From JAVBLY01 sp031553035 (GTDB taxonomy: Bacteria; Bacillota; Clostridia; Peptostreptococcales; Anaerovoracaceae): a stretch of 64,000 nt of DNA. The DNA is taken from NCBI GenBank assembly GCA_031553035.1, contig JAVBLY010000006.1, positions 434,001 to 498,000 of the forward strand. Reading direction: 5' to 3'. The stretch's first letter is position 1. Each line of letters opens with the position of its first letter. Positions 52,834 to 62,039 of the stretch are shown here, piece after piece. The position numbers and the translations under genes are program-made. The notes beneath the pieces are model-generated. The model saw only the letters and a program-made list of their open reading frames with translations, did not search any database and was not told the origin of the DNA.

Positions 52834-54450
52834 ATGGGTAAGAAAATACCTTTGTGGCAAGTTATCTGTGTCATGTTATTCACGATACTCTTGCTTTGCT
52901 ACGCTTTGAACATTTTTGGGCTCATCGCCGGAAAGGCAACAGGTGAAGATCCGAGCAGTTTCGCATTCTCCAACAGCTACGGCGAACTTCATATTCCCCT
53001 CATCATTTCTGCAGTAGTGGCCGCACTGGTCGCTTTTGCTAACGGTTACAAGTGGAAATTTCTTGAAAACGGTATAATCGCCAGTATCGGCAGATCCATG
53101 CAGGCCTGTCTGATACTTTTGATCGTAGGCATGCTCATCGGTTCATGGATGGCTGGCGGTGTAGTGCCGGCAATGATCTCTTACGGACTGCTGATTCTCA
53201 AACCATCTATATTCCTGCTGGCTGCATGCATTATGTGTTGCATCGTTTCACTGGCAACAGGTTCTTCATGGACCACAGCCGGAACTATCGGTATCGCACT
53301 GATCGGCGTTGCTACGGGACTAGGAATAAGTATACCAATGACAGCCGGTGCCATAGTGTCAGGTGCATACTTCGGAGACAAGATGTCACCGCTTTCTGAT
53401 ACTACCAATATGGCTCCCGCCGTAGCAGGATCCGAACTGTTTGAACATATCAAGCATATGATATGGACTGTGACCCCTTCGCTTATAATAGCACTGATTA
53501 TTTATACCATATTAGGATTTTTCGGTCATGGTGATGCGGCTGACACAAGTACTGTAGATGCCCTTAGAGAAGCGCTTGGAGCTTCATTCAAGATCAGTCC
53601 GCTACTCTTGATACCGCCATGCGTGGTCATCGTTATCGTAGCTCTTAAGATCCCTGCTATCCCAGGGCTTTTAGCAGGCGTACTATTAGGAGTCTTCGCA
53701 ATGGCTTACCAGGGAGTGCCTGCAGGAGACTGGTTCGGAGTTCTCCATTATGGATATGCATACGAAGTATCAGATTCATTCAATGCAGTTGCAGACCAGA
53801 TTGGAGTAGACTTCTTCAGTGACGATGTGACGGCAAATACCGTTAATGAAATGGTTGCTGCCGGTACTATTGAACCCATTATGTATGCTGAGTACAGCCT
53901 TGTAAATCTGCTGTCCCATGAAGGTATGACAGGTATGTTGTGGACGGTAAACCTGATCATATGCGCAATGTGCTTCGGAGGCGTTATGGACTCATCAGGA
54001 ATGCTTGGAACATTTGCTGAAGGTCTGCTCAAGTTTGCAAAGGGCGTTGGATCACTGACTGTTGTAGCGGTATTCTCATGTCTCTTCATAAATATAATAG
54101 CAGCAGATCAATATCTGGCAATAATACTTCCCGGACGTATGTACAAGGAAGCATATGAAGACAGAAGACTCAAGAACAAGAACCTCTCAAGAGTACTGGA
54201 AGACTCGGGAACACTTACATCTCCACTGGTCCCCTGGAATACCTGCGGTGCTACCATGAGTACTTTCCTTGGTGTACCTACTTTGATGTATGCGCCATTT
54301 GCTTTCCTCAATTATATCTGCCCGTTTGTTTCCATATTCTATGGTTTCACGGGCATATCCATGCAGAAAATGACAGAGGAAGAATATCAGAAAATATTAC
54401 AGGAAAGAGAAGCTGAAAGAAGAAAAGAAGAAGCCGCTCTCGAATCATAA
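52834..54450 (+). CDS. NhaC-family Na+/H+ (or Na+/substrate) antiporter, copy 2
   Basis: 538 residues, paralogue of the gene at 6926: the same N terminus (MGKKIP.WQV.CVM), 'LATGSSWTTAGTIGIALIG', 'GDKMSPLSDTTNMAPA', 'ALKIPAIPGLLAGVLLGVFA' and 'SGTLTSPLVPWNTCGATM'. The variable loop is again around 315-355. Standing between arginine deiminase and ornithine racemase, it could exchange arginine, ornithine or another amino-acid product against Na+ or H+; this is inference from place only. RBS AAGGAGG. Confidence 0.88.
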   Translation: MGKKIPLWQVICVMLFTILLLCYALNIFGLIAGKATGEDPSSFAFSNSYGELHIPLIISAVVAALVAFANGYKWKFLENGIIASIGRSMQACLILLIVGMLIGSWMAGGVVPAMISYGLLILKPSIFLLAACIMCCIVSLATGSSWTTAGTIGIALIGVATGLGISIPMTAGAIVSGAYFGDKMSPLSDTTNMAPAVAGSELFEHIKHMIWTVTPSLIIALIIYTILGFFGHGDAADTSTVDALREALGASFKISPLLLIPPCVVIVIVALKIPAIPGLLAGVLLGVFAMAYQGVPAGDWFGVLHYGYAYEVSDSFNAVADQIGVDFFSDDVTANTVNEMVAAGTIEPIMYAEYSLVNLLSHEGMTGMLWTVNLIICAMCFGGVMDSSGMLGTFAEGLLKFAKGVGSLTVVAVFSCLFINIIAADQYLAIILPGRMYKEAYEDRRLKNKNLSRVLEDSGTLTSPLVPWNTCGATMSTFLGVPTLMYAPFAFLNYICPFVSIFYGFTGISMQKMTEEEYQKILQEREAERRKEEAALES

Positions 54451-54453
54451 AAA

Positions 54454-54462
54454 TGATATAAT
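54454..54462 (+). promoter_or_regulatory. Extended -10 element before orr
   Basis: TGATATAAT, the same extended -10 as at ftsZ, lies just after the NhaC stop and upstream of the terminator hairpin at 54476. If used, the hairpin would be in the orr leader. Confidence 0.45.
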
Positions 54463-54475
54463 AGAATAATCCACT

Positions 54476-54497
54476 GAGCCGCCCTCAGGGGCGGTTC
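54476..54497 (+). terminator. Hairpin between NhaC copy 2 and orr
   Basis: A 9-bp GC-rich stem (54476-54484 with 54489-54497) with loop TCAG, followed by AATCTTTTT. Terminator for NhaC copy 2, or an attenuator for orr. Confidence 0.75.
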
Positions 54498-54525
54498 AAT
54501 CTTTTTATAAAGAAAGGGAAGGGAA

Positions 54526-55599
54526 ATGAGCTATCCGAAATTGGTTTATGACTTAAATAAGTTAAAGCATAATATCAACGTGCTGGGGAAGGTGACTAAA
54601 GATTCAGGATGTTCACTTATGATCGTCACAAAGTCATTTTGTGCAGACCCGAATATTACCGGGATGATTGACAGCCACCCGATGGTGGACTATCTGGCAG
54701 ATTCCAGAGTTCTGAACCTGGAAAAAATGAAAGATTTGTCAAAGCCAAAAGTACTTCTGAGGATACCTCAGGGAAGTGAACTCACAGAAATGGTGAAGTA
54801 TGCCGACATAAGCTTTCAATCCGAGGTTGATACTCTGACAAAAACAGATAAAGCCGCTGGCAAACTTAATAAAAAGCACAAAGTCGTTCTTATGGTGGAC
54901 TTAGGAGATCTTCGGGAAGGGATTTTTTATGAGGACAGGGAAGGGATCATGGATGTAGCTGCACTGATCCTGAATTCCGATAATCTTGAGTTACATGGAA
55001 TAGCTACCAATCTAACTTGTTACGGGGCAATAATCCCTAAAGAAGACAATTTATCGATACTCACAGAAATCGCAAAAGAGATCGAAGAAAAATTTGATGT
55101 CAGGCTGAATATGATCTCCGGCGGCAATTCAAGTTCATATTATCTGGCCGAAGAGGGAAGACTTCCTTCCGGAATAAACAATCTGAGACTGGGAGAAGCA
55201 TTCATGCTGGGAAATGAAACAGCATACGGGAATCGCATCGAGGATACATATAATGACGGACCTGTGCTTGAAGCCCAGATCGTAGAGTTAAAATCAAAGC
55301 CGTCGCTTCCAATAGGTGAGAGCGGAATGGATGCATTCGGCAACAGGCCGGTATATGAGGATCGGGGGATTATAAAGAGAGCAATAATTGCGGTCGGACA
55401 ACAGGATATCGACCCAGGAAGTATCTTCCCGATAGACCCTATGATAGATATACTTGGCGCCAGTTCGGATCATACTATTCTGGATGCCTCAAGATCAAAT
55501 ATCGAATATAAGGTAGGAGACATACTCAGCTTTACTCTGGGTTACGGCGGACTTCTCAAAGCTGCCACAAGCGAATATGTAGCTGAAGAATACAGGTAA
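54526..55599 (+). CDS. orr: Ornithine racemase
   Basis: PLP-dependent fold-type III racemase making D-ornithine, the substrate of D-ornithine aminomutase. It resembles the clostridial Orr enzyme across its length: PLP lysine in 'MIVTKSFCAD' near 36, 'YLADSRVLNLEKMKDL', 'MVDLGDLREG', 'LTCYGAIIPKEDNLS', 'ISGGNSSS', 'LPIGESGMDAFGN' and 'ILGASSDH'. 357 residues. RBS GGGAAGGG. It is transcribed away from the aminomutase genes 6.4 kb to the right. Distinct from the alanine racemase at 8707. Confidence 0.92.
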   Translation: MSYPKLVYDLNKLKHNINVLGKVTKDSGCSLMIVTKSFCADPNITGMIDSHPMVDYLADSRVLNLEKMKDLSKPKVLLRIPQGSELTEMVKYADISFQSEVDTLTKTDKAAGKLNKKHKVVLMVDLGDLREGIFYEDREGIMDVAALILNSDNLELHGIATNLTCYGAIIPKEDNLSILTEIAKEIEEKFDVRLNMISGGNSSSYYLAEEGRLPSGINNLRLGEAFMLGNETAYGNRIEDTYNDGPVLEAQIVELKSKPSLPIGESGMDAFGNRPVYEDRGIIKRAIIAVGQQDIDPGSIFPIDPMIDILGASSDHTILDASRSNIEYKVGDILSFTLGYGGLLKAATSEYVAEEYR

Positions 55600-55622
55600 T
55601 GTCCCTGAGTAATAATCAGATA

Positions 55623-55656
55623 AAAAGATCCCGAGGCTTTTGCCTCAGGATCTTTT
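55623..55656. terminator. Bidirectional terminator between orr and the aminotransferase gene
   Basis: AAAAGATCC and GGATCTTTT outer arms with GAGGC/GCCTC inside and a TTTT loop; serves both converging genes. Confidence 0.88.
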
Positions 55657-55684
55657 GCTTATTGTCGTTTGAGATTAGTTAAGC

Positions 55685-56893
55685 TTACAGTGCTTCACAA
55701 GCAGCCTTAAGGATATCGAATGCTTTGTCGCAATCTTCCTTAGTAGCGATTAGCGGTGGTACCATTCTGACGATGCTTGTTCCGATAGCTGTAGTCATGA
55801 GATAGTTATCAAGAGCGTAATGCTTGATATCGGCAGCCTTGTCATGGTTGAACTGGACACCGACGATCAGGCCTCTGCCTCTAACTTCTTTTACATCAGG
55901 AAGAGTCTTGAGTTTTTCCATGAAGTAGTTGCCGACTTCAGTTGCATTTTCACCTAATTTTCTGTCCTGAAGCTCTTTGATTTCAGCATATGCAGCAGCG
56001 CAGCAAAGAGGGCTTCCGCCGTAAGTTGTTCCGTGTGCACCGGCTGTGAATGCTGATGCCGCTTTGTTGTTGGCACATATAGCACCGATAGGTGTTCCGC
56101 CGCCCATAGCTTTAGCCATAGATACGATGTCAGGTTTGACTCCATAATATTCGTATGCCATAGCAGGGCCGGTTCTGTACCAACCTGTCTGGATCTCGTC
56201 AAACATAAGAAGCAGACCTTTTTCGTCGCAGAGAGCTTTGATGCCCTTGATGAATTCTTCAGTCGCAACGTTTACTCCGCCTTCGCCCTGGATAGGCTCA
56301 AGCATGATACCGATAGTATCGTCGGTAACTGCTGCTCTGAATGATTCTACGTCATTGAAGTCAGCATATGTGAATCCCGGAAGCATCGGTTTGAATCCGA
56401 CCTGAAGTGCATTGTCTGTCTGACCTGTAGCTGAAAGAGCACCGTATGTTCTTCCGTGGAAGCTCTTCTTAGCTGTAATTATGTGATACTTGTTTTCGCC
56501 AAAGTTATCTGTTCCGTATTTTCTAGCCATTTTGATCATAGCTTCATTAGCTTCTGTACCTGAGTTCTGGTAAAAAATCTTGTCCATACCTAATGTTTCG
56601 CAGATCAGTTCAGCAAGAACTGCCTGAGGAACCGAGTACGGGTAGTTGAAAGTGTGAATAAGTTCTGTACACTGTTCTTTAAGAGCAGCAACAACTTTTT
56701 CATTACAGCTTCCTGCACTGTTTACGGCAACTCCGCCGTAAAAGTCAAGATATCCGTTTCCGTCCTGGTCATAAATATACATGTCTTTTGCTTTTTCCGC
56801 TACGAACGGGAATCTTTCATAAGTTTCGATCATGTACTTTTCGGTAAGATTTTTAACATCTTCCATCTTCAGGTTAAAGTCTTTCAGTAACAT
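55685..56893 (-). CDS. Class III aminotransferase, acetylornithine aminotransferase-like
   Basis: PLP enzyme, about 402 residues. 'YLDFYGGVAVNSAGSCNEKV' near 48, 'FYQNSGTEANEAMIKMAR' near 105, 'EPIQGEGGV', 'LMFDEIQTGWYRTG' (Asp to PLP nitrogen) and the PLP lysine in 'MAKAMGGG' are in order. Closest by eye to ArgD/ornithine-type transaminases. No other arginine biosynthesis gene is near, and the neighbours break ornithine down, so ornithine, GABA or another omega-amine is as likely as N-acetylornithine. Start at 56893 has GGAGG upstream. Confidence 0.82.
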   Translation of the reverse strand: MLLKDFNLKMEDVKNLTEKYMIETYERFPFVAEKAKDMYIYDQDGNGYLDFYGGVAVNSAGSCNEKVVAALKEQCTELIHTFNYPYSVPQAVLAELICETLGMDKIFYQNSGTEANEAMIKMARKYGTDNFGENKYHIITAKKSFHGRTYGALSATGQTDNALQVGFKPMLPGFTYADFNDVESFRAAVTDDTIGIMLEPIQGEGGVNVATEEFIKGIKALCDEKGLLLMFDEIQTGWYRTGPAMAYEYYGVKPDIVSMAKAMGGGTPIGAICANNKAASAFTAGAHGTTYGGSPLCCAAAYAEIKELQDRKLGENATEVGNYFMEKLKTLPDVKEVRGRGLIVGVQFNHDKAADIKHYALDNYLMTTAIGTSIVRMVPPLIATKEDCDKAFDILKAACEAL

Positions 56894-57048
56894 TATTGCA
56901 TTTCCTCCTTTTTTAACAAGCCGGGTAGGATGCCCGACCAACCGATGCCATAATTACACTATAACTTATTGTTAATTTCTTAACGTCTTAGACCATTATA
57001 AACTACTTATATGAATTATTCAAATCATTTCCGCACTATCCAGAAAAT

Positions 57049-57066
57049 TCAGACAACAATGTCTGA
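57049..57066. promoter_or_regulatory. Candidate operator, 7-bp inverted repeat
   Basis: TCAGACA and TGTCTGA with 4 bases between, midway between two divergent genes of ornithine/polyamine-type metabolism. The regulator is not known. Confidence 0.4.
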
Positions 57067-57356
57067 TATCCGAAAGAGGGAGGCGTTCCCGGGGATTGTT
57101 ATTTAAAAGAAATTGTATTCTCAGTATAATTTTGGAAAAGCAGTACACTGTATACAAGTCTTGTGCTAATTGGTGTGTTATGTTTATAACTATTGAAATC
57201 TAACTGTAGAGTATGCTGTGACGAAAAAGTTCAAACAACCACAAGCATTGCAGTTAAGCAATTTGACCCGTGAGGTATTATTCAGATATATATAAGTGTT
57301 AATAATATAACATAATTGTGAAGAAAAAGATTATTCTCAAAATTTAGAATATTGCC

Positions 57357-57384
57357 TTGTATTATTCCATTACTGATGTATAAT
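57357..57384 (+). promoter_or_regulatory. Promoter of NhaC copy 3
   Basis: TTGTAT (57357-57362), 16-base spacer, TATAAT (57379-57384); transcript would start near 57391, giving a 110-base leader. Confidence 0.6.
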
Positions 57385-57393
57385 TAGGTGGTC

Positions 57394-57453
57394 GCGAAAT
57401 TAATTGGTTTTTCGCACAGCCGTTTAATAGCGTTATTATCTTATCTAGCGGCT
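57394..57453 (+). promoter_or_regulatory. Two hairpins in the leader of NhaC copy 3
   Basis: GCGAAA/TTTCGC (57394-57415) and AGCCG/CGGCT (57418-57453), three bases apart, followed by an AT-rich run and AAAGGAGG. It has no resemblance to the tandem units at 6625 and 6734. Confidence 0.4.
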
Positions 57454-57501
57454 AATCTATTTTTTTATTTTATTTTTTTATTTTAAAGGAGGAATTATCT
57501 T

Positions 57502-59118
57502 ATGGATGCAGGATTTTGGTCAGTCGTTCCACCGCTATTGACTATCATACTCGCCATCGCAACAAAGGAAGTATTGCTTTCATTGTTCATCGGCGTGTTC
57601 ACGGGCAGTTTGATCATATCAAACTGGAATCCGCTCGGCGCACTTCAGGAAATGGTAACTTTACTTGTCGGTGGTTATACCGATGATGAAGAATTTGTTA
57701 TTTCGGGTGCACTGACAGACCCATGGAACGTAGAGGTACTTATTATCTGTACGATGCTGGGAGGACTTATTGGTTTAATGGTACGTTCAGGCGGATCAAA
57801 GGCTTTTGGGGATCTGCTGATGACAAAGATCAAAACCAAAAAAGGGGCTCAGACTACTACTTGGTTAATCGGACTTTTAATTTTCTTTGATGATTATTTT
57901 AACGCACTGACAAACGGTGCTATCATGAGACCTGTTTCAGACAAATACGGTATCTCAAGAGAAAAACTTTCATACATCATAGATTCAACTTCAGTAGGTA
58001 TCTGTTTGATCGTGCCTATCTCAAGCTGGGTTGCTTTCATTTGCTCACTGATTGGTGAAAGTTATGCGAAAGCCGGAATGTCAGATGTTGACCCATTCAA
58101 GACTTTCGTAATGACAATTCCATACAACTATTATGCTATTCTTTCCATCGTAATGGTTATAGTAGTAATAATTACAGGTATGGATTTCGGACCAATGGCT
58201 AAAGCAGAAAGAAGAACTAAGGAAACCGGCGAGCTTTGCGACAAGACATTCAGCGGCGGAGACTCTGATGACGATGATTTCTCATCGATTGAACCTCAGA
58301 ATGGTAAAGCCAACGATCTTCTGGCTCCGATCATTCTTCTTATCGTACTTGCATTTACTTTCATGCTGTATACCGGCGGATTCTTCGGAAACTGGGATCT
58401 GATGGATGCCATCAATAACATGGACGGCATGCTAGCTCTGGTATATGCAGTTTCACTTTCAGTAATATTTGCTATCGTCTTCTATGCTATCAAGAGACTT
58501 TCGACCATAAGAGATTCACTTGCTGCTTTCATCACAGGAACAAAGTCAATGATTTTTGTAATCATACTTCTGTCCTTTGCATGGAGCATCGGCGGCGTAT
58601 GCGATGCACTTGGAACAGCTGACTATGTAGGTTCACTGTTTGCGTCAAGCATACCCCCATTCCTCGTACCGCTTATCATATTCGCATTCTCATGCGCAAT
58701 GACATTCTCAACTGGTGCATCATGGGGAACATTCGCTATCATGCTTCCGCTGGCTATTCCAATCGCTATCCAGATGGACGTAAGCGTACTTGCCTGTATC
58801 ACAGCAGTAATCGGCGGCGGCGGTTTCGGAAACCACTGTTCACCTCTTGCAGATACAGCTATCCTTTCATCAGCTTCATCAAATATCAGACATACAGACC
58901 ATATAAAGACACAGATACCTTACTCGGTAACTTGTGCACTTTGTGCTTGCGTCGGTTATGTACTCTCCGGATTCCTTGATAACCCAATCATTCCGCTTCT
59001 GGCTACACTTGGAACATTCCTGGTTGCAGTAATAATCCTGAGCAGACTTTTCGGAGAAAAGAAATATAATGTTGATAAGCTTGATTCCGGCTCAAGCGAT
59101 GCCGGATCGGCTTCATAA
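57502..59118 (+). CDS. NhaC-family antiporter, copy 3 (distinct subgroup)
   Basis: 538 residues and about a dozen membrane segments, but clearly different from the 6926/52834 pair. Family signs: 'WLIGLLIFFDDYFNALTNG', 'SWVAFICSLIGESYAKAG', 'TGASWGTFAIMLPLAIPIA' and 'GGGFGNHCSPLADTAILSS'. An acidic loop (about 245-265) separates the halves. Forty-five bases before a PatA-like aminotransferase, so it may carry that enzyme's substrate or product (putrescine, ornithine or a related amine) with Na+ exchange; this is inference. RBS AAAGGAGG. Confidence 0.87.
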   Translation: MDAGFWSVVPPLLTIILAIATKEVLLSLFIGVFTGSLIISNWNPLGALQEMVTLLVGGYTDDEEFVISGALTDPWNVEVLIICTMLGGLIGLMVRSGGSKAFGDLLMTKIKTKKGAQTTTWLIGLLIFFDDYFNALTNGAIMRPVSDKYGISREKLSYIIDSTSVGICLIVPISSWVAFICSLIGESYAKAGMSDVDPFKTFVMTIPYNYYAILSIVMVIVVIITGMDFGPMAKAERRTKETGELCDKTFSGGDSDDDDFSSIEPQNGKANDLLAPIILLIVLAFTFMLYTGGFFGNWDLMDAINNMDGMLALVYAVSLSVIFAIVFYAIKRLSTIRDSLAAFITGTKSMIFVIILLSFAWSIGGVCDALGTADYVGSLFASSIPPFLVPLIIFAFSCAMTFSTGASWGTFAIMLPLAIPIAIQMDVSVLACITAVIGGGGFGNHCSPLADTAILSSASSNIRHTDHIKTQIPYSVTCALCACVGYVLSGFLDNPIIPLLATLGTFLVAVIILSRLFGEKKYNVDKLDSGSSDAGSAS

Positions 59119-59163
59119 GTTATATCTAAAGGCACTCAAAAGATTCTTTAGGAGGTATAAAGA

Positions 59164-60516
59164 ATGAGAAAAAGTTTTGATGATGTATTAGCTTATACTG
59201 AGAAGGCGCTTGGTTGGATCGAAGCGCAGGCAATAGAAGGAAAAGAGCAGGCAGATTTTCTCGATGAAGTAGCGGAAAACTACGGAAGTCACATCAACCC
59301 GGGTTTCCTCGAGTACAGAAAAGCAGCAGGCGGCGACGCTCTTGCTCTCGAGTGGAAAGCTGAAGGCGACCACTTCTGGGACATCCAGGGTCGTGAATAT
59401 ATCGACTGCCTCGGCGGATTCGGCGTATACAACTGCGGACACAGAAACCCCACAGTAGTAAAAGCTGTATTAGACCAGATCGCAAAACAGCCGTTATCAA
59501 GTGCTGAGCTCGTAGATGCCAACAGAGCACTGCTCGCAAGGATCCTTGCAGACGTCACACCTGGAGACCTGAAGTATACATTCTTCACAAGTTCCGGTAC
59601 TGAAGCAATCGAATCAGCAATCAAGTTCTCTGCTCTTTCAACAGGAAGACATCACTTCATCGCATTTGAAGGCGACTTCCACGGAAAGACTCACGGTTCA
59701 CTTTCAATGACGGCTAAATCAGATTACAGACAGCCGTTCCTTCCCCTACTTCAGGGAACAAGACATGTCAAGTTCGGTGATTTGGACATGCTGAGAAAGA
59801 CTGTAGAAGTTATGGATTATGTAGGAGAACTTCCTGCTGCTATCATCTTCGAACCTATCCAGGGCGAAAATGGTATAATCATTCCGCCGGATGATTTCAT
59901 CCCCGGAATCAGAGAGATCTGTGACGAATATGGAATCATGATGGTTGCTGATGAAGTACAGGCCGGTATGGGACGTACAGGTACATTATTTGCAGTTGAT
60001 TACAATGATGTAGCTCCTGACATCCTCTGTCTTGCAAAAGCTCTTGGCGGCGGAGTTATGCCTATAAGTGCTTGCGTATGTACAGAAGAAGCGTTCAAGG
60101 GAATGTTCCCAAATCCGCTTCTCCATAGCACAACAACAGGCGGAAGCCCCACAGCTACAGCAGCAGCAATCGCTTGCTTCAACGTTATGCTCAAGGAAGA
60201 TCTTCCTGGCAAATCAAAGAGAGCCGGCGAATTGTTCACAGAAGGTCTTACGGCAGTAATGAAGAAGTATCCGAAGCTGATGACAGACGTCAGAGGCAGA
60301 GGCTTATTCATGGCAATGGAATTCGTTGACGGTGACATGGGCTACGAGGTAGTTTATGAAATGTTCAATAGAAAAGTCCTGGTATCAGGATCACTGATCA
60401 ATGCCAAGACAATCAGAGTTGAGCCGCCTCTAACCATTTCAGATGACCACATCAAGCATGCAATCGAAGTTATCGATGAATCATGTGCGGTAGTTTACAA
60501 GAAGCATAACTTCTAA
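59164..60516 (+). CDS. patA: Class III aminotransferase, putrescine aminotransferase-like
   Basis: 450 residues, resembling PatA (putrescine--2-oxoglutarate aminotransferase) along its length: 'HINPGFLEYRKAAGG' near 40, 'YIDCLGGFGVYNCGHRNP' near 80, 'KQPLSSAELVDANRALL', 'FFTSSGTEAIESAIK', 'EPIQGENGIIIPP', 'MVADEVQAGMGRTG' and the PLP lysine in 'LCLAKALGGGVMPI'. PatA turns putrescine into 4-aminobutanal. Ornithine delta-transamination is the alternative. RBS AGGAGGT. Probably in one transcript with the antiporter upstream. A strong terminator follows. Confidence 0.85.
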   Translation: MRKSFDDVLAYTEKALGWIEAQAIEGKEQADFLDEVAENYGSHINPGFLEYRKAAGGDALALEWKAEGDHFWDIQGREYIDCLGGFGVYNCGHRNPTVVKAVLDQIAKQPLSSAELVDANRALLARILADVTPGDLKYTFFTSSGTEAIESAIKFSALSTGRHHFIAFEGDFHGKTHGSLSMTAKSDYRQPFLPLLQGTRHVKFGDLDMLRKTVEVMDYVGELPAAIIFEPIQGENGIIIPPDDFIPGIREICDEYGIMMVADEVQAGMGRTGTLFAVDYNDVAPDILCLAKALGGGVMPISACVCTEEAFKGMFPNPLLHSTTTGGSPTATAAAIACFNVMLKEDLPGKSKRAGELFTEGLTAVMKKYPKLMTDVRGRGLFMAMEFVDGDMGYEVVYEMFNRKVLVSGSLINAKTIRVEPPLTISDDHIKHAIEVIDESCAVVYKKHNF

Positions 60517-60547
60517 GATCTAGAGTTAGATTTCTTAAACAAAACAG

Positions 60548-60577
60548 GACGGCCCAAAACGAAAGTTTTGGGCCGTC
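60548..60577. terminator. Strong bidirectional terminator
   Basis: A perfect 13-bp stem (GACGGCCCAAAAC with its complement) and a GAAA tetraloop, then TTTAT; the minus strand also has a T-run within the stem. It separates patA from the converging aminomutase operon. Confidence 0.93.
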
Positions 60578-60641
60578 TTTATGGTTCTGCATAAATAGAA
60601 AATACCATGCATTATTTAATAATCTGATCTAAAATATGAAA

Positions 60642-62039
60642 TTAGTTAAATATTCTGTGTTGAAGGCTTTTCTCAAGGAAATATAATGCAGCATTTCCAT
60701 GAGCCTTGGAGAGGACTCCCAGAGATGCCATTATATAATCGTTGTCGATGAGGATCTCGGCATTTTCTTTTGGAAAAAGCAGCATGCCGTTTTCATTATG
60801 TTCTGCAATAGCTTTGAGCATTTCCAGACGGTGGGGAAGCCTCGTAAGAGCTCCGCCGGTCCCGATTATATACTTGATCTGCGTCAGATCCTTTCCTTCC
60901 GCAAGCGTGTTTCTACCGGAAGGTCCGTAAACATAACGCAAATGACCGGCGTGTCTTTCTGTCGCGACTATGGCGGCTTCCCGGGCTAGTCGTTCCACAA
61001 ATTCAAGTTCCATGTTCGTTTTGGGAACAGCTCTATATGTCTCCTTCACAGCAGCAATTGAAAATCCAAGTTCATCCTCCAGCTTTTCTGCACCTATAAT
61101 ATCGATAAGATTATCCATGTTTACATATACGCCAAGATCACCTTCCACTGTTCTCTTTGCCTTCGGCTCCGGACTGACCAGGATTCTGGATATCTCTTCC
61201 GTACCTTCGGTGACAGAATGAAGGTCGGTGGTTGCACCGCCGACATCCAAAATCATAAGATCACCCAGATGATCATAAAGCAGTTTCGCACATTCCATTA
61301 CCGCGCCCGGAGTGGGGATGATAGGTCCGTTTACCAGATCCCTCACATGTTCCATGCCCGGGGCCTGGGTTATGTGGTCTTCGAATGCATCCTGAATTAT
61401 TCTTCTTGCAGGCTCCACATTCAGTTCGTCAATCTTGGGATAGACATTCTCCACAATATAAATAGGGGCTTTACTGTCTTCAAAAATCAATCTGATCTCG
61501 TCCTGATTTTCCACATTACCTGCATATATAACTGGAATGGAAAGATCCAGGGATCTTATCATCTCAGCGTTATATATTGCTGTGTCTCTTTCTCCGTAAT
61601 CCACACCTCCCGCAATCATGATAAGATTGGGGCGGATTTCCTTGATTTTGGCTAGATCAGTTCTTCTCAGCTTACCTGCGGTCACCTGGTGGATGATTGC
61701 ACCGGCGCCCAGAGCCGCTTCCTTGGCTGCTTTGGCAGTCATATCATAAACAAGTCCGTGGACCGTCATTTTAAGGCCTCCGGCTGCGCTGGATGTGGCT
61801 AGCATTTCATCATATTCGATTTTATCCACGCCTTTGTTTTTGCAAAGATCGTCAATAGCACCGTTAAGACCGATCCTCACATCACCCTCGAGCACAGAAG
61901 TGGGGGCCTGCCCCTGCCCGTAAAAGGCAGGGGCACCGGTTTTTACTTCAGTGAATGCATTTACCAGTGTGGTTGTGGAACCGATTTCGGCAACCAGCAC
62001 ATCGATCTTTTTATTTGTCACTTCTTTTTTGTCAGCCAC
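60642..62039 (-). CDS. MutL/GlmL-family protein, presumed chaperone/reactivase of ornithine aminomutase
   Basis: About 465 residues of the MutL/GlmL family (ASKHA ATPase fold), found beside cobalamin mutases. 'VLVAEIGSTTTLVNAF' (phosphate 1 loop) at the N terminus, 'IMIAGGVDYGERDTAIYNAE', 'VIYAGNVENQDEI', 'LMILDVGGATTDLHSV' (phosphate 2) and 'YIIGTGGALTRLPH' (adenosine motif). Partners of glutamate mutase in this family are thought to help replace damaged cobalamin. Start is taken as the GTG at 62039, with GGAG seven bases upstream, overlapping the oraE stop by 8 bases; a longer frame reaches into oraE without a binding site. Last gene of the operon. Confidence 0.85.
   Translation of the reverse strand: MADKKEVTNKKIDVLVAEIGSTTTLVNAFTEVKTGAPAFYGQGQAPTSVLEGDVRIGLNGAIDDLCKNKGVDKIEYDEMLATSSAAGGLKMTVHGLVYDMTAKAAKEAALGAGAIIHQVTAGKLRRTDLAKIKEIRPNLIMIAGGVDYGERDTAIYNAEMIRSLDLSIPVIYAGNVENQDEIRLIFEDSKAPIYIVENVYPKIDELNVEPARRIIQDAFEDHITQAPGMEHVRDLVNGPIIPTPGAVMECAKLLYDHLGDLMILDVGGATTDLHSVTEGTEEISRILVSPEPKAKRTVEGDLGVYVNMDNLIDIIGAEKLEDELGFSIAAVKETYRAVPKTNMELEFVERLAREAAIVATERHAGHLRYVYGPSGRNTLAEGKDLTQIKYIIGTGGALTRLPHRLEMLKAIAEHNENGMLLFPKENAEILIDNDYIMASLGVLSKAHGNAALYFLEKSLQHRIFN

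Larger units (their letters stand above)
56894..57501. other. 608-base divergent intergenic region
   Basis: No coding sequence is seen. It has an inverted repeat TCAGACA-ACAA-TGTCTGA at 57049-57066 that looks like an operator, scattered AT-rich -10-like boxes near 57125 and 57170, the NhaC copy 3 promoter at 57357 and a structured leader from 57394. Much of the middle part is AT-rich with no sign I can interpret. Confidence 0.45.
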
